A stretch of DNA of 64,000 nt from Erysipelothrix sp. HDW6A (GCF_011400295.1 NZ_CP049859.1:1550001-1614000), one strand, 5' to 3'. Shown: positions 45,851 through 54,055, numbered from the stretch's first letter. A program made the numbers and translations. Notes: generated from the letters alone by a model not told the origin.

Positions 45851-46743
45851 AATATTTCTCCCATCCCAATCTTCTTCGCAACTTTACTTTTATTTAACAC
45901 AATAGCTACTACAAAGATAATGACTGTCGCAAGATTTAAATGTTGCGGATTCATGTTTAATTCTAATGCAATCGCAATAATTAATCGGTAAACAATTGAA
46001 CCCAGAATAACCATTGTCGTTTGTTTAATCTTTAATTTTCCAAATAATGTTGTACCTAGGATTACTGAGGACAATCCAAGAACCACCATTCCAGTACCTA
46101 AGCTAATATCAAATGTTCTTCCAACCGAAGCAGCAATACCACCACTGAATGCAACAATACCATTCGCAATTGCTAATCCGAAGATTTTCACTGTCCCGAC
46201 ATCATGACCCAAGGTTGTAACTAAACCCTCATTATCACCTGTTACTTTTAATAAATATCCAAATCTTGTTTTAAGAAGTAAATCAATTATGACCTTAACT
46301 ATCATTGTTAAGATGAATAGCACAATAATTTGGTAGTATTTCAAAACGAAGTCAGGCAAATTTAATCCACTTAAGTTCTTAGTAACAAATAAAGTGTTAT
46401 GAGCAAAGAGCGGAACATTAGAGCTCCCTGCAACCATTAGATTAATAGAGTATAATCCAGTCATTACGAGTATCCCACTTAATAAGGAACTGATTCCTAA
46501 TTTAACATGTAATAAACCAGTAATTGAACCAGCTATTAACCCTGCTATTAAAGAAGCAAGTAAAGCAATCCAAGGGTTAACTCCATTAACTATTAAGATA
46601 GCACTGACAGCAACCCCTAATGGAAAGGTACCATCAACACTCAAATCAGGAATATCTAAGATTCTATAGGAAATCATGACTCCCATTGACAAAATACCAT
46701 ACAGTAAGCCTTGAACACCTACACTTATAATGAAATCTAACAT
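45847..46743 (-). CDS. ABC transporter permease, LivH/TrpY-like
   Basis: A 298-residue protein with about eight to nine spans. It starts SVGVQGLLYGILSMGVMISY RILDIPDLSVDGTFPLG, the signature of the BPD_transp_2 permeases that go with ABC_sub_bind proteins. Later segments include VKLGISSLLSGILVMTGLYS and SLGTGMVVLGLSSVILGTTL FG. It begins one base after the binding-protein gene. It should carry the amino acid delivered by either of the two binding proteins encoded here. Confidence 0.85.
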   Translation of the reverse strand: MLDFIISVGVQGLLYGILSMGVMISYRILDIPDLSVDGTFPLGVAVSAILIVNGVNPWIALLASLIAGLIAGSITGLLHVKLGISSLLSGILVMTGLYSINLMVAGSSNVPLFAHNTLFVTKNLSGLNLPDFVLKYYQIIVLFILTMIVKVIIDLLLKTRFGYLLKVTGDNEGLVTTLGHDVGTVKIFGLAIANGIVAFSGGIAASVGRTFDISLGTGMVVLGLSSVILGTTLFGKLKIKQTTMVILGSIVYRLIIAIALELNMNPQHLNLATVIIFVVAIVLNKSKVAKKIGMGEIL

Positions 46744-46744
46744 A

Positions 46745-47710
46745 CTATCGAATCTCTGCTCTTTCTAATAATTCTTTTGGAATTTGAATTCCAAGTTCAT
46801 CCGCCATTTTCTGGCTGATAATTAATTCAGTCTCTTGAGCAGTTTGAACCGGAATTGACTGAATCGGTTTTTTATCCACCAATATTTCTTTAATCATAAT
46901 CCCTGCTTGAATACCAAGTGATTTGTAACTAATAGAATCAGTTGCAAGGATTCCTTGATCGAATTGTCCGGATTCCGCCATAAACACTGGGACTTTAAGC
47001 TCACTTGCTTGGTTTACTACTAATCCAGCTTGTGAAGCAATGGTGTTATCAGGAATTATGTAGATGGCATCAACTGATTTAGTTATCTGAGCTGCTGCAA
47101 TCGCAAGTTCACTCGGCTTACTAATACCTTGGGTAACTATTTCAATTCCTAAAGGACTCGCTATTTTCTTCACTTCTTCAATTTGGCTTGTACTATTTGC
47201 TTCACTAGTATTAAAAAGGATTCCAAGCTTCTTCATTTCAGGAAACATTGTTTTCATCAGTTCTAGTTGTTTCTTAACTGGCGGAAGATCGCTAACTCCA
47301 GTGATTGCCCCTTCAGGACTGTCAATATTTTCTACAAGACCCGCTGCCTTTGCATCCGTCACTGCACTAAACACTACAGGTATGTTCGTATTTTCAACAG
47401 CAACTAGTGCAGTCTGTGCAGCAGGTGTTGCGATTGTAAAGATTAGATCAACTCCTTGACTAACAAACTGGGAAGCAGCCATTGTAGCAGTACTAGCATC
47501 TTCATTAACCACTTTGATTTGCACATTTGCATTTTCCAATCCCGCTTGCTTTAATCCTTCCATCATTCCTTCTAAAGAATCATTTAATGCAGGATGCTGC
47601 GCCCACTGTAACACTCCAATTGTAATTTCGTCTTTATTTTTCTTTGAACAACCAGCCAGTAATAACAAACTGACAAATAATACAACACTAATTTTCTTCA
47701 TTCTCTTCAT
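46745..47710 (-). CDS. ABC_sub_bind lipoprotein, predicted tyrosine/aromatic binding
   Basis: About 321 residues from the ATG at 47710, with AAGGAGAG upstream. Lipobox LLLAGCSKK. The mature protein is PF04392-type: ITIGVLQWAQHPALNDSLEG, VNEDASTATMAASQFVSQGV DLIF, VVFSAVTDAKAAGLVENID, ITGVSDLPPVKKQLELMKTM and PVFMAESGQFDQGILATDS. It is about 40% similar by eye to the other binding protein. The leader peptide in front ends Trp-Ser-Phe-Tyr-Tyr-Tyr-Phe-Ser, which points to tyrosine or aromatic amino acids as the regulated ligand. The ligand itself is inference. Confidence 0.8.
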   Translation of the reverse strand: MKRMKKISVVLFVSLLLLAGCSKKNKDEITIGVLQWAQHPALNDSLEGMMEGLKQAGLENANVQIKVVNEDASTATMAASQFVSQGVDLIFTIATPAAQTALVAVENTNIPVVFSAVTDAKAAGLVENIDSPEGAITGVSDLPPVKKQLELMKTMFPEMKKLGILFNTSEANSTSQIEEVKKIASPLGIEIVTQGISKPSELAIAAAQITKSVDAIYIIPDNTIASQAGLVVNQASELKVPVFMAESGQFDQGILATDSISYKSLGIQAGIMIKEILVDKKPIQSIPVQTAQETELIISQKMADELGIQIPKELLERAEIR

Positions 47711-47738
47711 TTTTCTCTCTCCTTGTATCTCAAATAAC

Positions 47739-47762
47739 AAAAAAGCCGTTTCTACACGGCTT
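47739..47762 (-). terminator. Attenuator terminator of the tyrosine-type leader
   Basis: On the minus strand AAGCCGT/ACGGCTT stem followed by TTTTTT, 29 bases before the binding-protein start codon. It lies downstream of the leader peptide gene and upstream of the structural genes. Confidence 0.85.
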
Positions 47763-47830
47763 CATCATAATCATTGAATAACTAAGAAGAATTTTGTATG
47801 GAGCCTGTAGATACTTTAGCAAACACAAAA

Positions 47831-47856
47831 GGTTAATATCCACGAGGCTATTAACC
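47831..47856 (-). promoter_or_regulatory. Leader hairpin directly after the tyrosine-type leader stop
   Basis: GGTTAAT/ATTAACC stem, 12-base loop containing AGCCT (47845-47849). The loop can pair with AGGCT (47802-47806) downstream. The hairpin starts two bases after the leader stop codon, so a ribosome sitting on the stop would cover it. Same size and position as in the phenylalanine leader. Confidence 0.75.
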
Positions 47857-47858
47857 GA

Positions 47859-47924
47859 TTAACTAAAGTAATAATAGAAGCTCCATTGTTGGGCTTGAGA
47901 TGTAATAATATTGGTATTAATCAT
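47859..47924 (-). CDS. Leader peptide rich in aromatic residues (21 aa)
   Basis: ATG preceded by AGAAAGGTTGGG. The 21-residue peptide starts MINTNIITSQAQQ and ends WSFYYYFS, with three tandem Tyr codons plus Trp and two Phe. The position between promoter and terminator is that of an attenuation leader such as trpL or pheL. It would sense charged tRNA-Tyr (possibly also Trp and Phe). Confidence 0.8.
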   Translation of the reverse strand: MINTNIITSQAQQWSFYYYFS

Positions 47925-47948
47925 AATATTCCCAACCTTTCTGAAATA

Positions 47949-47977
47949 ACCATATCATTGTTTACATTTCTTTGCAA
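47949..47977 (-). promoter_or_regulatory. Promoter of the tyrosine-type leader operon
   Basis: On the minus strand TTGCAA (47972-47977), 17-bp spacer, TATGGT (47949-47954). Transcription would start just upstream of the leader's ribosome site. Confidence 0.65.
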
Positions 47978-48045
47978 GCAAATGTAATAAATTTGTATAT
48001 TTTCATTATTCAATCAATCAAAAGCACTAAACTATTCACCGCTTA

Positions 48046-49005
48046 CTATTGATTTGAAATTCTTGATAGTGTTTCTTTACTTAATTCTATACCTAAATCT
48101 TTTGCCTGGTCTTTATTGATAAATAATTCTGTCTCTTCTGAAACTACGACTGGTATCTCTTGAGCTTTCTTAGTACCACGTAATATATCATAAACAATAT
48201 CTCCACCACGTCTACCAAGTTTTAGATAGCTGAGTGACTCTGTTGCTAAGATCCCCTCATCAAAAGCACCATCTTCTGAAGCAAACACAGGAATTCTTGC
48301 CTCATTAGCAACATCTACAATCGTTGAAGTGGCAGATACAACCATGTTGTCAGTCGTGTTATAGAACGCATCAACTTTTGAAGCCAATTGTTTTGCAGCT
48401 AGCGGTAAATCTTGCATCGTCGCTACTCCTTGAGAAAGTATCTCAATACCCATTTCTTCTGCTATAGGGACTAGCGTTTCTATTTGTACCTTAGAGTTAA
48501 CCTCTGCAATGTTGTAAACAATACCCACTCGTTTAACCTCTGGTAGCAATTCTTTAACAAGTTGAAACTGCTTCTTAGCAGGTGATATATCACTTACCCC
48601 TGTAATTCTTTCTCCAGGTTTATCGTTTGACTCAACTAGTCCTGCTGCAACAGGATCAGTAACTGCATTAAATACCACAACTGTGTCAGTTCCTTCTGTC
48701 ACATTATAGGCAGTCTGAGCAGCATTCGTTCCAATCGCATATATAATATCTACTTTATCCTTTACAAACTGTTCAGCTATCAACTGCACATTTGTCATAT
48801 TCCCTTGGGCATTCTTTAGATTCACATCATAGTTATCTTTTCCAAGTTTCTCATCAAGAACATCAATCATCCCTTGATATGTCGCGTCAAGAGATTTATG
48901 TTCAGCTAGTTGAAGAACTCCAATTGTAGGTTTCTCTCCACTTTTCTCTGAACACCCTGTCAATACTAGCATTACCATTAAAAGCGTTACAATGATTTTT
49001 TTCAT
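48046..49005 (-). CDS. ABC_sub_bind lipoprotein, predicted phenylalanine binding
   Basis: A 319-residue lipoprotein; lipobox VLTGCSEKS, AGGAGGAAA before the ATG. PF04392 pattern: PTIGVLQLAEHKSLDATYQG, GNMTNVQLIAEQFVKDKVDI IYAIGTNAAQTAY, VVFNAVTDPVAAGLVESNDK, RITGVSDISPAKKQFQLVKE and PVFASEDGAFDEGILATESL. It is a paralogue of the next binding protein but has no permease or ATPase of its own. It probably delivers to the permease encoded downstream. Its leader peptide carries five consecutive Phe codons. Confidence 0.8.
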   Translation of the reverse strand: MKKIIVTLLMVMLVLTGCSEKSGEKPTIGVLQLAEHKSLDATYQGMIDVLDEKLGKDNYDVNLKNAQGNMTNVQLIAEQFVKDKVDIIYAIGTNAAQTAYNVTEGTDTVVVFNAVTDPVAAGLVESNDKPGERITGVSDISPAKKQFQLVKELLPEVKRVGIVYNIAEVNSKVQIETLVPIAEEMGIEILSQGVATMQDLPLAAKQLASKVDAFYNTTDNMVVSATSTIVDVANEARIPVFASEDGAFDEGILATESLSYLKLGRRGGDIVYDILRGTKKAQEIPVVVSEETELFINKDQAKDLGIELSKETLSRISNQ

Positions 49006-49024
49006 AGTTTCCTCCTATTCAAGT

Positions 49025-49053
49025 AAAAAAGCCATGTATACAACATGGCTTTA
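49025..49053 (-). terminator. Attenuator terminator of the phenylalanine leader
   Basis: On the minus strand AGCCATG/CATGGCT with flanking A-T pairs, followed by TTTTTT. Its 5' arm can instead pair with ACATGGCT (49070-49077), an exact 8-base complement, to form an antiterminator. Confidence 0.9.
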
Positions 49054-49095
49054 AAATGAATACTTAAGGAGCCATGTCGATTTCCATTGGAAAAT

Positions 49096-49121
49096 GGTTA
49101 ATCTCGATGGCGAAATTAACC
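49096..49121 (-). promoter_or_regulatory. Leader hairpin directly after the phenylalanine leader stop
   Basis: GGTTAAT/ATTAACC stem with a 12-base loop containing GCCAT (49107-49111). GCCAT can pair with ATGGC inside the antiterminator segment (49070-49077). The hairpin begins two bases after the leader stop. Confidence 0.75.
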
Positions 49122-49123
49122 GT

Positions 49124-49180
49124 TTAACTAAAGAAAAAGAAAAAGCTCTTACTTGCTTGTAAATTGTGAATTGTCGACAT
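49124..49180 (-). CDS. Phenylalanine leader peptide (18 aa)
   Basis: ATG preceded by AGAAAGGTCGGGG. The peptide begins MSTIHNLQAS and ends KSFFFFFS. The five Phe codons alternate TTT and TTC. The layout (promoter, leader peptide, alternative hairpins, terminator, structural gene) is that of ribosome-mediated attenuation. Function is inferred from sequence. Confidence 0.85.
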   Translation of the reverse strand: MSTIHNLQASKSFFFFFS

Positions 49181-49203
49181 TGTACCCCGACCTTTCTAAA
49201 TCC

Positions 49204-49232
49204 ATAGTATCAAAGGACAAAACAAATTACAA
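49204..49232 (-). promoter_or_regulatory. Promoter of the phenylalanine leader transcript
   Basis: On the minus strand TTGTAA (49227-49232), 17-bp spacer, TACTAT (49204-49209). Confidence 0.65.
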
Positions 49233-49307
49233 TATCTTTCTGAAAAACAATGAAAATAAATGTTGTTGTGATATAATTGTTTCATAAATTAAAGGAGAAT
49301 ATAAAAT

Positions 49308-51053
49308 ATGTACACATGGTCACTCGATGCACTTTATCCTGCATACAACGAAAAATTTGACAGTGATATTAATGAGCTAAAAAAGATTATTAGAACTATG
49401 GACTCATTATCACAGAATTTAGAAACTCAAGCTGATTTAGTAAAATGGCTTGAGACCGAAGAAGCTTTCTACACTCTAGCTATGTCTCTATCTAGCTATA
49501 TTTCATTAAACTTATCTACTGATGCTACAGATGCTGTAACAAATCAAAAGCTTGGTATCCTACAACCAATCATGAGTAGTACAGCTAAACCTTACGCTCG
49601 ATTCAAGACATTCTTAAGCAAACACCGTGACGAATTCCCTATTTGGGTTAATAGCAACGATAAAATTAAAGAATATGAATTCATGCTTCAAGAAATTATT
49701 GATCAAAGTTCCTATAACTTAAGTGACGATGCTGAAGAAGTTGTATCAAAAATGAAAATTAACGCTTCCAATAACTGGAGTCAACTTCAAACTTACTTAA
49801 CAGCTATGACAACCATTGAATTGAATGGAGAAACACAAACACTTTCTTCAATTCGTAACTTAGCATATGATAGCGATCAAACCGTTCGAAAAGCTGCTTA
49901 TGAAAAAGAACTAGAGCTCTACAAACCAATCGAAGAGAGTGTAGCATTTGCACTCAACAGTATTAAGGGAGAAGTGAACACACTTTCCGAACTTCGAGGA
50001 TATAGCTCTCCATTAGAACAAACCCTCATAAACTCTCGATTAAGCCAAGAGACATTAGATGCATTGATTGCTGCAATTGAGGAGTATTTACCAACATTTA
50101 GAAAGTTCTTTAAACATAAGGCTAAACTATTAGGACATAAAGATTCCCTTCCTTGGTATGATCTTTTCGCACCATTTGAAACATCGAATCCAAAAACATA
50201 CACCATCGAAGAATCAAAAGAGATGATCGTTTCTAGTTTCGCTGATTTCTCCGATGACTTGAGTGAAATGACACGTACTGCTTACGAGAATAAGTGGATT
50301 GACTTCTTACCTAAAGAAGGTAAATCTGGTGGAGCATTCTGTAGTAATCAACCACAGATTAAACAAAGTTATATCTTAACAAATTTTGGAGGAAGTATTT
50401 CTGATATTATCACGCTTGCTCACGAATTGGGTCATGCTTATCACGGATACATGATTGAAGACCTTGCAATTCTGAATACCGATTATACAATGCCTGTAGC
50501 TGAGACTGCATCGACATTCTGCGAAAACATTGTGTTGAATGCTGCTCTTAAAACAGTTAGCGATGAAGAAAAGATTGTACTCATCGAAAACTCAATCAGT
50601 GATTTAGCTCAAATAACTGTCGATATTCTTTCCCGTTACAAATTTGAAACGGAAGTATTCAAACGCAGAAAAGAAGAGTTCCTCTTTGCTAAAGATTTAA
50701 AAGAAATTATGTTGCAAGCACAAAGGGATACCTATGGAGATGGACTTGATGAAAATGCTATGCATCCATACATGTGGATCAATAAAGGACACTACTATAG
50801 TGGTGAACTTAGCTTCTATAACTTCCCTTATGCCTTTGGGGGGCTCTTCGCATTAGGTCTTTACCACCAATTTGAAGAAGAAGGAAAAGACTTTGTTCCA
50901 AAATACCAAGCACTTCTCAAAGCTACACCAACTGCAAGTTGTGAAGACGTTGCGAAAATGGCAGACATTGATGTCACAGATATTAACTTCTGGAAATCTA
51001 GTCTTGACGTTGTTGCTAAGCGTATCGATGATTTTATCGAATTAACAAAATAA
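49308..51053 (+). CDS. pepF: Oligoendopeptidase F
   Basis: A 581-residue M3B peptidase with AAAGGAG before the ATG. The zinc site is ITLAHELGHAYHGYMIEDL (HELGH), with the third ligand Glu in PVAETASTFCENIVLNA. The N-terminal helical half and the C-terminal YAFGGLFALGLYHQFEEEGK are typical of PepF. It cleaves short peptides inside the cell and may recycle signal or imported peptides. Monocistronic; divergent from the phenylalanine leader transcript. Confidence 0.9.
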   Translation: MYTWSLDALYPAYNEKFDSDINELKKIIRTMDSLSQNLETQADLVKWLETEEAFYTLAMSLSSYISLNLSTDATDAVTNQKLGILQPIMSSTAKPYARFKTFLSKHRDEFPIWVNSNDKIKEYEFMLQEIIDQSSYNLSDDAEEVVSKMKINASNNWSQLQTYLTAMTTIELNGETQTLSSIRNLAYDSDQTVRKAAYEKELELYKPIEESVAFALNSIKGEVNTLSELRGYSSPLEQTLINSRLSQETLDALIAAIEEYLPTFRKFFKHKAKLLGHKDSLPWYDLFAPFETSNPKTYTIEESKEMIVSSFADFSDDLSEMTRTAYENKWIDFLPKEGKSGGAFCSNQPQIKQSYILTNFGGSISDIITLAHELGHAYHGYMIEDLAILNTDYTMPVAETASTFCENIVLNAALKTVSDEEKIVLIENSISDLAQITVDILSRYKFETEVFKRRKEEFLFAKDLKEIMLQAQRDTYGDGLDENAMHPYMWINKGHYYSGELSFYNFPYAFGGLFALGLYHQFEEEGKDFVPKYQALLKATPTASCEDVAKMADIDVTDINFWKSSLDVVAKRIDDFIELTK

Positions 51054-51060
51054 TATAAAA

Positions 51061-51091
51061 ATAGAACATCACATTTGATGTTCTATTTTTT
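51061..51091. terminator. Bidirectional terminator between pepF and the next gene
   Basis: Perfect 11-bp stem ATAGAACATCA/TGATGTTCTAT, T-run on the plus side and A-run on the other. It overlaps the stop codon of the convergent gene. Confidence 0.85.
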
Positions 51092-51320
51092 CGATTAATC
51101 GATAAACTGGTTCATCCAGAGATGCCCCAAGCTGTTTAGCAAGTACCATTTGTCGTACTATCTTTAAATACGATGAGTAAAAGGGTTCGTGTTCACTGTG
51201 TACATCAAACATGGTTGCACAGGCAACAAACAACGTTACCATGTCCACAAGATCTAAAGAATCAAAATGTTCCGCAATGTACTTTACTCGATCAAGTATT
51301 TGAAGTTTCATTTCATCCAT
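51069..51320 (-). CDS. Hypothetical protein (83 aa)
   Basis: Not recognised. Helical protein, MDEMKLQILDRVKYIAEHFD, VTLFVACATMFDVHSEHEPF YSSYLKIVRQMVLAK. No membrane span or metal motif. It follows the acylphosphatase gene by 18 bases and is probably cotranscribed with it. Confidence 0.55.
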   Translation of the reverse strand: MDEMKLQILDRVKYIAEHFDSLDLVDMVTLFVACATMFDVHSEHEPFYSSYLKIVRQMVLAKQLGASLDEPVYRLIEKIEHQM

Positions 51321-51338
51321 AGTATCATCTCCTCTTGT

Positions 51339-51605
51339 TTATATTATAACAAAGTTGTTCATCGTTTTGTCAGTATCAACGTCACTAATTGTCATAGAAT
51401 TCACTTTCATTACCGGAGATAAACCTTTCTTAATTTCAGAAAGAAATACATCAAGCGATTCTTGACTACCTTGAGCATAAATTTCTACATCACCATTATC
51501 TAAGTTACTTACTGTACCCGTGATGATTAATTTATCAGCCAACATTTTACAGAGCCATCGACACCCTACCCCTTGGACTCTACCTTGTAGAATTATATGA
51601 ATCAT
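51339..51605 (-). CDS. acyP: Acylphosphatase
   Basis: An 88-residue protein. Catalytic Arg lies in GRVQGVGCRWLCKMLADKL and catalytic Asn in TVSNLDNGDVEIYAQGS, as in all acylphosphatases. The phosphate loop normally reads GRVQGVGFR; here Phe is Cys. It hydrolyses acyl phosphates such as carbamoyl phosphate or 1,3-bisphosphoglycerate. Confidence 0.9.
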   Translation of the reverse strand: MIHIILQGRVQGVGCRWLCKMLADKLIITGTVSNLDNGDVEIYAQGSQESLDVFLSEIKKGLSPVMKVNSMTISDVDTDKTMNNFVII

Positions 51606-51641
51606 AAATGGTTATCCTTTCAAAAAAAGTACCTTTCGGCA

Positions 51642-51941
51642 CTATTTTACTTGTTCGTACATTTCTTTTAAGATCGAATGTACTTCTTTGTATCCTTTAC
51701 TAAAATACTGTGAGTAAATAAGTACAGACAAAGTAATTGCACAGACTACTAAACTTACAATATCACTAGGTTTAGCAAAAATTATCGCGATTACAACAAC
51801 CATTGAGATAATAGAAATAATCATATTATTTTTCGCAAATTTATCGTGCGCAGTATTAAATCTTAACAACTCTTTAGGACGAAACTTAAAAGACTCAGTT
51901 TGTCGACGCATCATTTTTTTCTTAAATTGTTTAAATGTCAT
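51642..51941 (-). CDS. Small membrane protein (99 aa)
   Basis: A very basic N-terminus (FKQFKKKMMRRQTESFKFRP) followed by two spans, MIISIISMVVVIAIIFA and DIVSLVVCAITLSVLIYSQY. Not recognised. Lies upstream of the acylphosphatase gene on the same strand. Confidence 0.55.
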   Translation of the reverse strand: MTFKQFKKKMMRRQTESFKFRPKELLRFNTAHDKFAKNNMIISIISMVVVIAIIFAKPSDIVSLVVCAITLSVLIYSQYFSKGYKEVHSILKEMYEQVK

Positions 51942-52119
51942 AACAATCCCTCATTTCATAATAAAGTATAACAACACTTTTAGCTAAAAACAATGATTCG
52001 TAACACTAAATCGTACTTTCAGTACATTTGATTGTCTTATCAAATTATTGTGGTATTCTATACAAGGTCGAATCATTCATCCCGAATGTCCAGGGCTGTA
52101 GTGAAAGGAGGCAATTATA

Positions 52120-52548
52120 ATGAAGAAACGCATTATAATCAGTTTAATTTCGTTATTACTTGGTGGCTGCACAGTAAATATTAATACACCCGCACCAAAC
52201 GAAACCAATAATTCTGAGAAAGAAGCCATTATAGAGAGCACTTCTGATAAAAAAGAAGAGTCAGCTCCTGTTGAGATTGAAGAACCATCTAAGACCGAAG
52301 TAGTAGTTACTACTCAAAGTAAAGAAGAGTTCATCATAGCTAAATTCAAAGAGTATGGAAAAGACGTTAAAGCATCTGATTGGATTCTTAAAGAAGAAGG
52401 TCCAAAAACTGCAGTAATAATAAAAGAACTCCGTACGAATACGAGACCACTGATTAGTAAACTAATTTTCAAGTGGAATGGTTCTAGCGATAAAGCTGAA
52501 ATTTACTTCATAATGGTAGATAACAACAACCATTATGGTCAAGAATAA
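52120..52548 (+). CDS. Lipoprotein, unknown function
   Basis: A 142-residue lipoprotein (lipobox LLLGGCTVN) with AAAGGAGG before the ATG. An acidic low-complexity linker (EKEAIIESTSDKKEESAPVE IEEPSKTE) precedes a small domain (FIIAKFKEYGKDVKASDWIL). Surface-exposed; no family recognised. Terminator directly after. Confidence 0.65.
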   Translation: MKKRIIISLISLLLGGCTVNINTPAPNETNNSEKEAIIESTSDKKEESAPVEIEEPSKTEVVVTTQSKEEFIIAKFKEYGKDVKASDWILKEEGPKTAVIIKELRTNTRPLISKLIFKWNGSSDKAEIYFIMVDNNNHYGQE

Positions 52549-52572
52549 ACTTCACATTTGTGGAGTTTTTTT
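52548..52572 (+). terminator. Intrinsic terminator of the lipoprotein gene
   Basis: ACTTCAC/GTGGAGT stem with seven T following. Confidence 0.75.
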
Positions 52573-52758
52573 ATATGAAAGTGCCTTTCAAAGCCATTCA
52601 CAAACACTATTCTTTACCTTGATAAAATAAACAAGCCAAAGTTTTTCCCAAACCTTTATCATTCTTTTAATAACACTTCCAAGATATAGGTATTTCTCTT
52701 TTGATTCATGCATAAATCTAGTCTATAATTGATGTAGCTAGGTTCTTGGAGGCTTCAC

Positions 52759-53529
52759 ATGAAAAAATACATACTACCAATACTTATTCTAATATTATCC
52801 GTTGTAGCAGTCACTTTAGCTTTTCAGCAATTTGTAAAAAATGACTTTATTCTTCTAGCTTTAACAAGCGTTTCCGGATTACTTTTGTTTATACTTAGTA
52901 TCATGTTGTTTAAATCAGCAAAGGAAGACACTTCAATCTCAGAAGATACTCAATTTAATGAAACGATTACACACGAATCTAGTGTGGTAGAAGTGAATCC
53001 TATTGATGAAGTCTATACAGAAGAAGTTGAGGAAGTTGAAGTTTCTTCTAACACATTTCAAGATTTACCAATAGATTCCGATACTACAAGTGAACTTACA
53101 AGTGAAAGCATCATTACACGAGATGAAATATTAATCGAAAATCCTAATCAAATCCACGAGTCTCTTTCTAATATCAAAGCCCGACTCAAACCAAAAAGAG
53201 ACCAATATTTATTAGCGTCATTGTTTATCAACTTAATTTATTTAATGATTGTTGTCTATTTCCTGTCGAATCACTTGGATTTTAAGCAAGCTAATCTGTT
53301 AAATCAGCTGAAAGAGTTAAGCTTAAGCAATTTACTTCCATTTCACGTTCTTACGATATTAGTAGCAAGCATTACCAATTACTTAGCGTGGTATAACAAT
53401 TCTCGAATAATGGCTATTGTTACTCTAGCGCTGTATATAGTAAGTCTCATGCTCTTACCTCTCAATTTCTGGGGAGTAATAGTCCAATTGATTCTTTGTT
53501 ACCTCGGTTACAATAAGCTCTCATCATAG
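52759..53529 (+). CDS. Membrane protein, unknown function
   Basis: A 256-residue protein. Two N-terminal spans (ILPILILILSVVAVTLAF, LLALTSVSGLLLFILSIMLF) are followed by an acidic loop of about 90 residues (EEVEEVEVSSNTFQDLPIDS) and then about four spans (LLASLFINLIYLMIVVYFLS, VLTILVASITNYLAWY). No family recognised. The weak start context has TTGGAGG. Confidence 0.6.
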   Translation: MKKYILPILILILSVVAVTLAFQQFVKNDFILLALTSVSGLLLFILSIMLFKSAKEDTSISEDTQFNETITHESSVVEVNPIDEVYTEEVEEVEVSSNTFQDLPIDSDTTSELTSESIITRDEILIENPNQIHESLSNIKARLKPKRDQYLLASLFINLIYLMIVVYFLSNHLDFKQANLLNQLKELSLSNLLPFHVLTILVASITNYLAWYNNSRIMAIVTLALYIVSLMLLPLNFWGVIVQLILCYLGYNKLSS

Positions 53530-53622
53530 GATTTAACCAAGCATTAACATTCCTCCAACTCTTAAATGTTATAATATAGATGTCATAAATAGTGACTTCA
53601 ATAGGCTTACAGGGAGGAAAAT

Positions 53623-54006
53623 ATGAAGCAAGAAACAAAGAGTTATTTACTGACCACATATAAGTTATTTGCTTATCTACCTGCGTTATTACTTACTGGA
53701 ATCAACGTTCATGTAATGTTTACCTTTGGTATTAATGACTTTTTCTCACTTGATCGAGTTATTGGTTTATTGCTATTGTTTTCCCTCTTTTTATTAGCTT
53801 ACCTGATAACAAAAGGTGAAATCACTAGCCTAATATACGCACTAATGCTTATAGTTTTTTATGATATTTATATCTATACAAAACAAGATACCTCACTTTT
53901 AAGTGTTAGAGATTCAATAATACTATTTTCTGGGTATTACTTATTTATTATTATCGTTGGAATCATTCTAAAGCATCACTTAAATACTCACAACAGTAAT
54001 TCATAA
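53623..54006 (+). CDS. Membrane protein (127 aa), unknown function
   Basis: Four membrane spans: LFAYLPALLLTGINVHVMF, VIGLLLLFSLFLLAYLI, SLIYALMLIVFYDIYIY and DSIILFSGYYLFIIIVGIIL. GGGAGG precedes the ATG. Not recognised; possibly linked to the membrane gene before it. Confidence 0.6.
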   Translation: MKQETKSYLLTTYKLFAYLPALLLTGINVHVMFTFGINDFFSLDRVIGLLLLFSLFLLAYLITKGEITSLIYALMLIVFYDIYIYTKQDTSLLSVRDSIILFSGYYLFIIIVGIILKHHLNTHNSNS

Positions 54007-54009
54007 GTC

Positions 54010-54055
54010 AAAAAAACCGACCTTACTTGATAACAAGTTTTGGTCGGTTTTTATA
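54010..54055 (+). terminator. Intrinsic terminator
   Basis: AAACCGACC and GGTCGGTTT pair around a 20-base loop, T-run on both sides. It sits between convergent genes and probably works in both directions. Confidence 0.75.

Noticed and set aside
47711-49300. T-box riboswitches in front of the two ABC_sub_bind genes
   Set aside because: The leaders are too short and lack the AGGGTGGNACCGCG-type T-box; leader peptides with aromatic codon runs explain them better.
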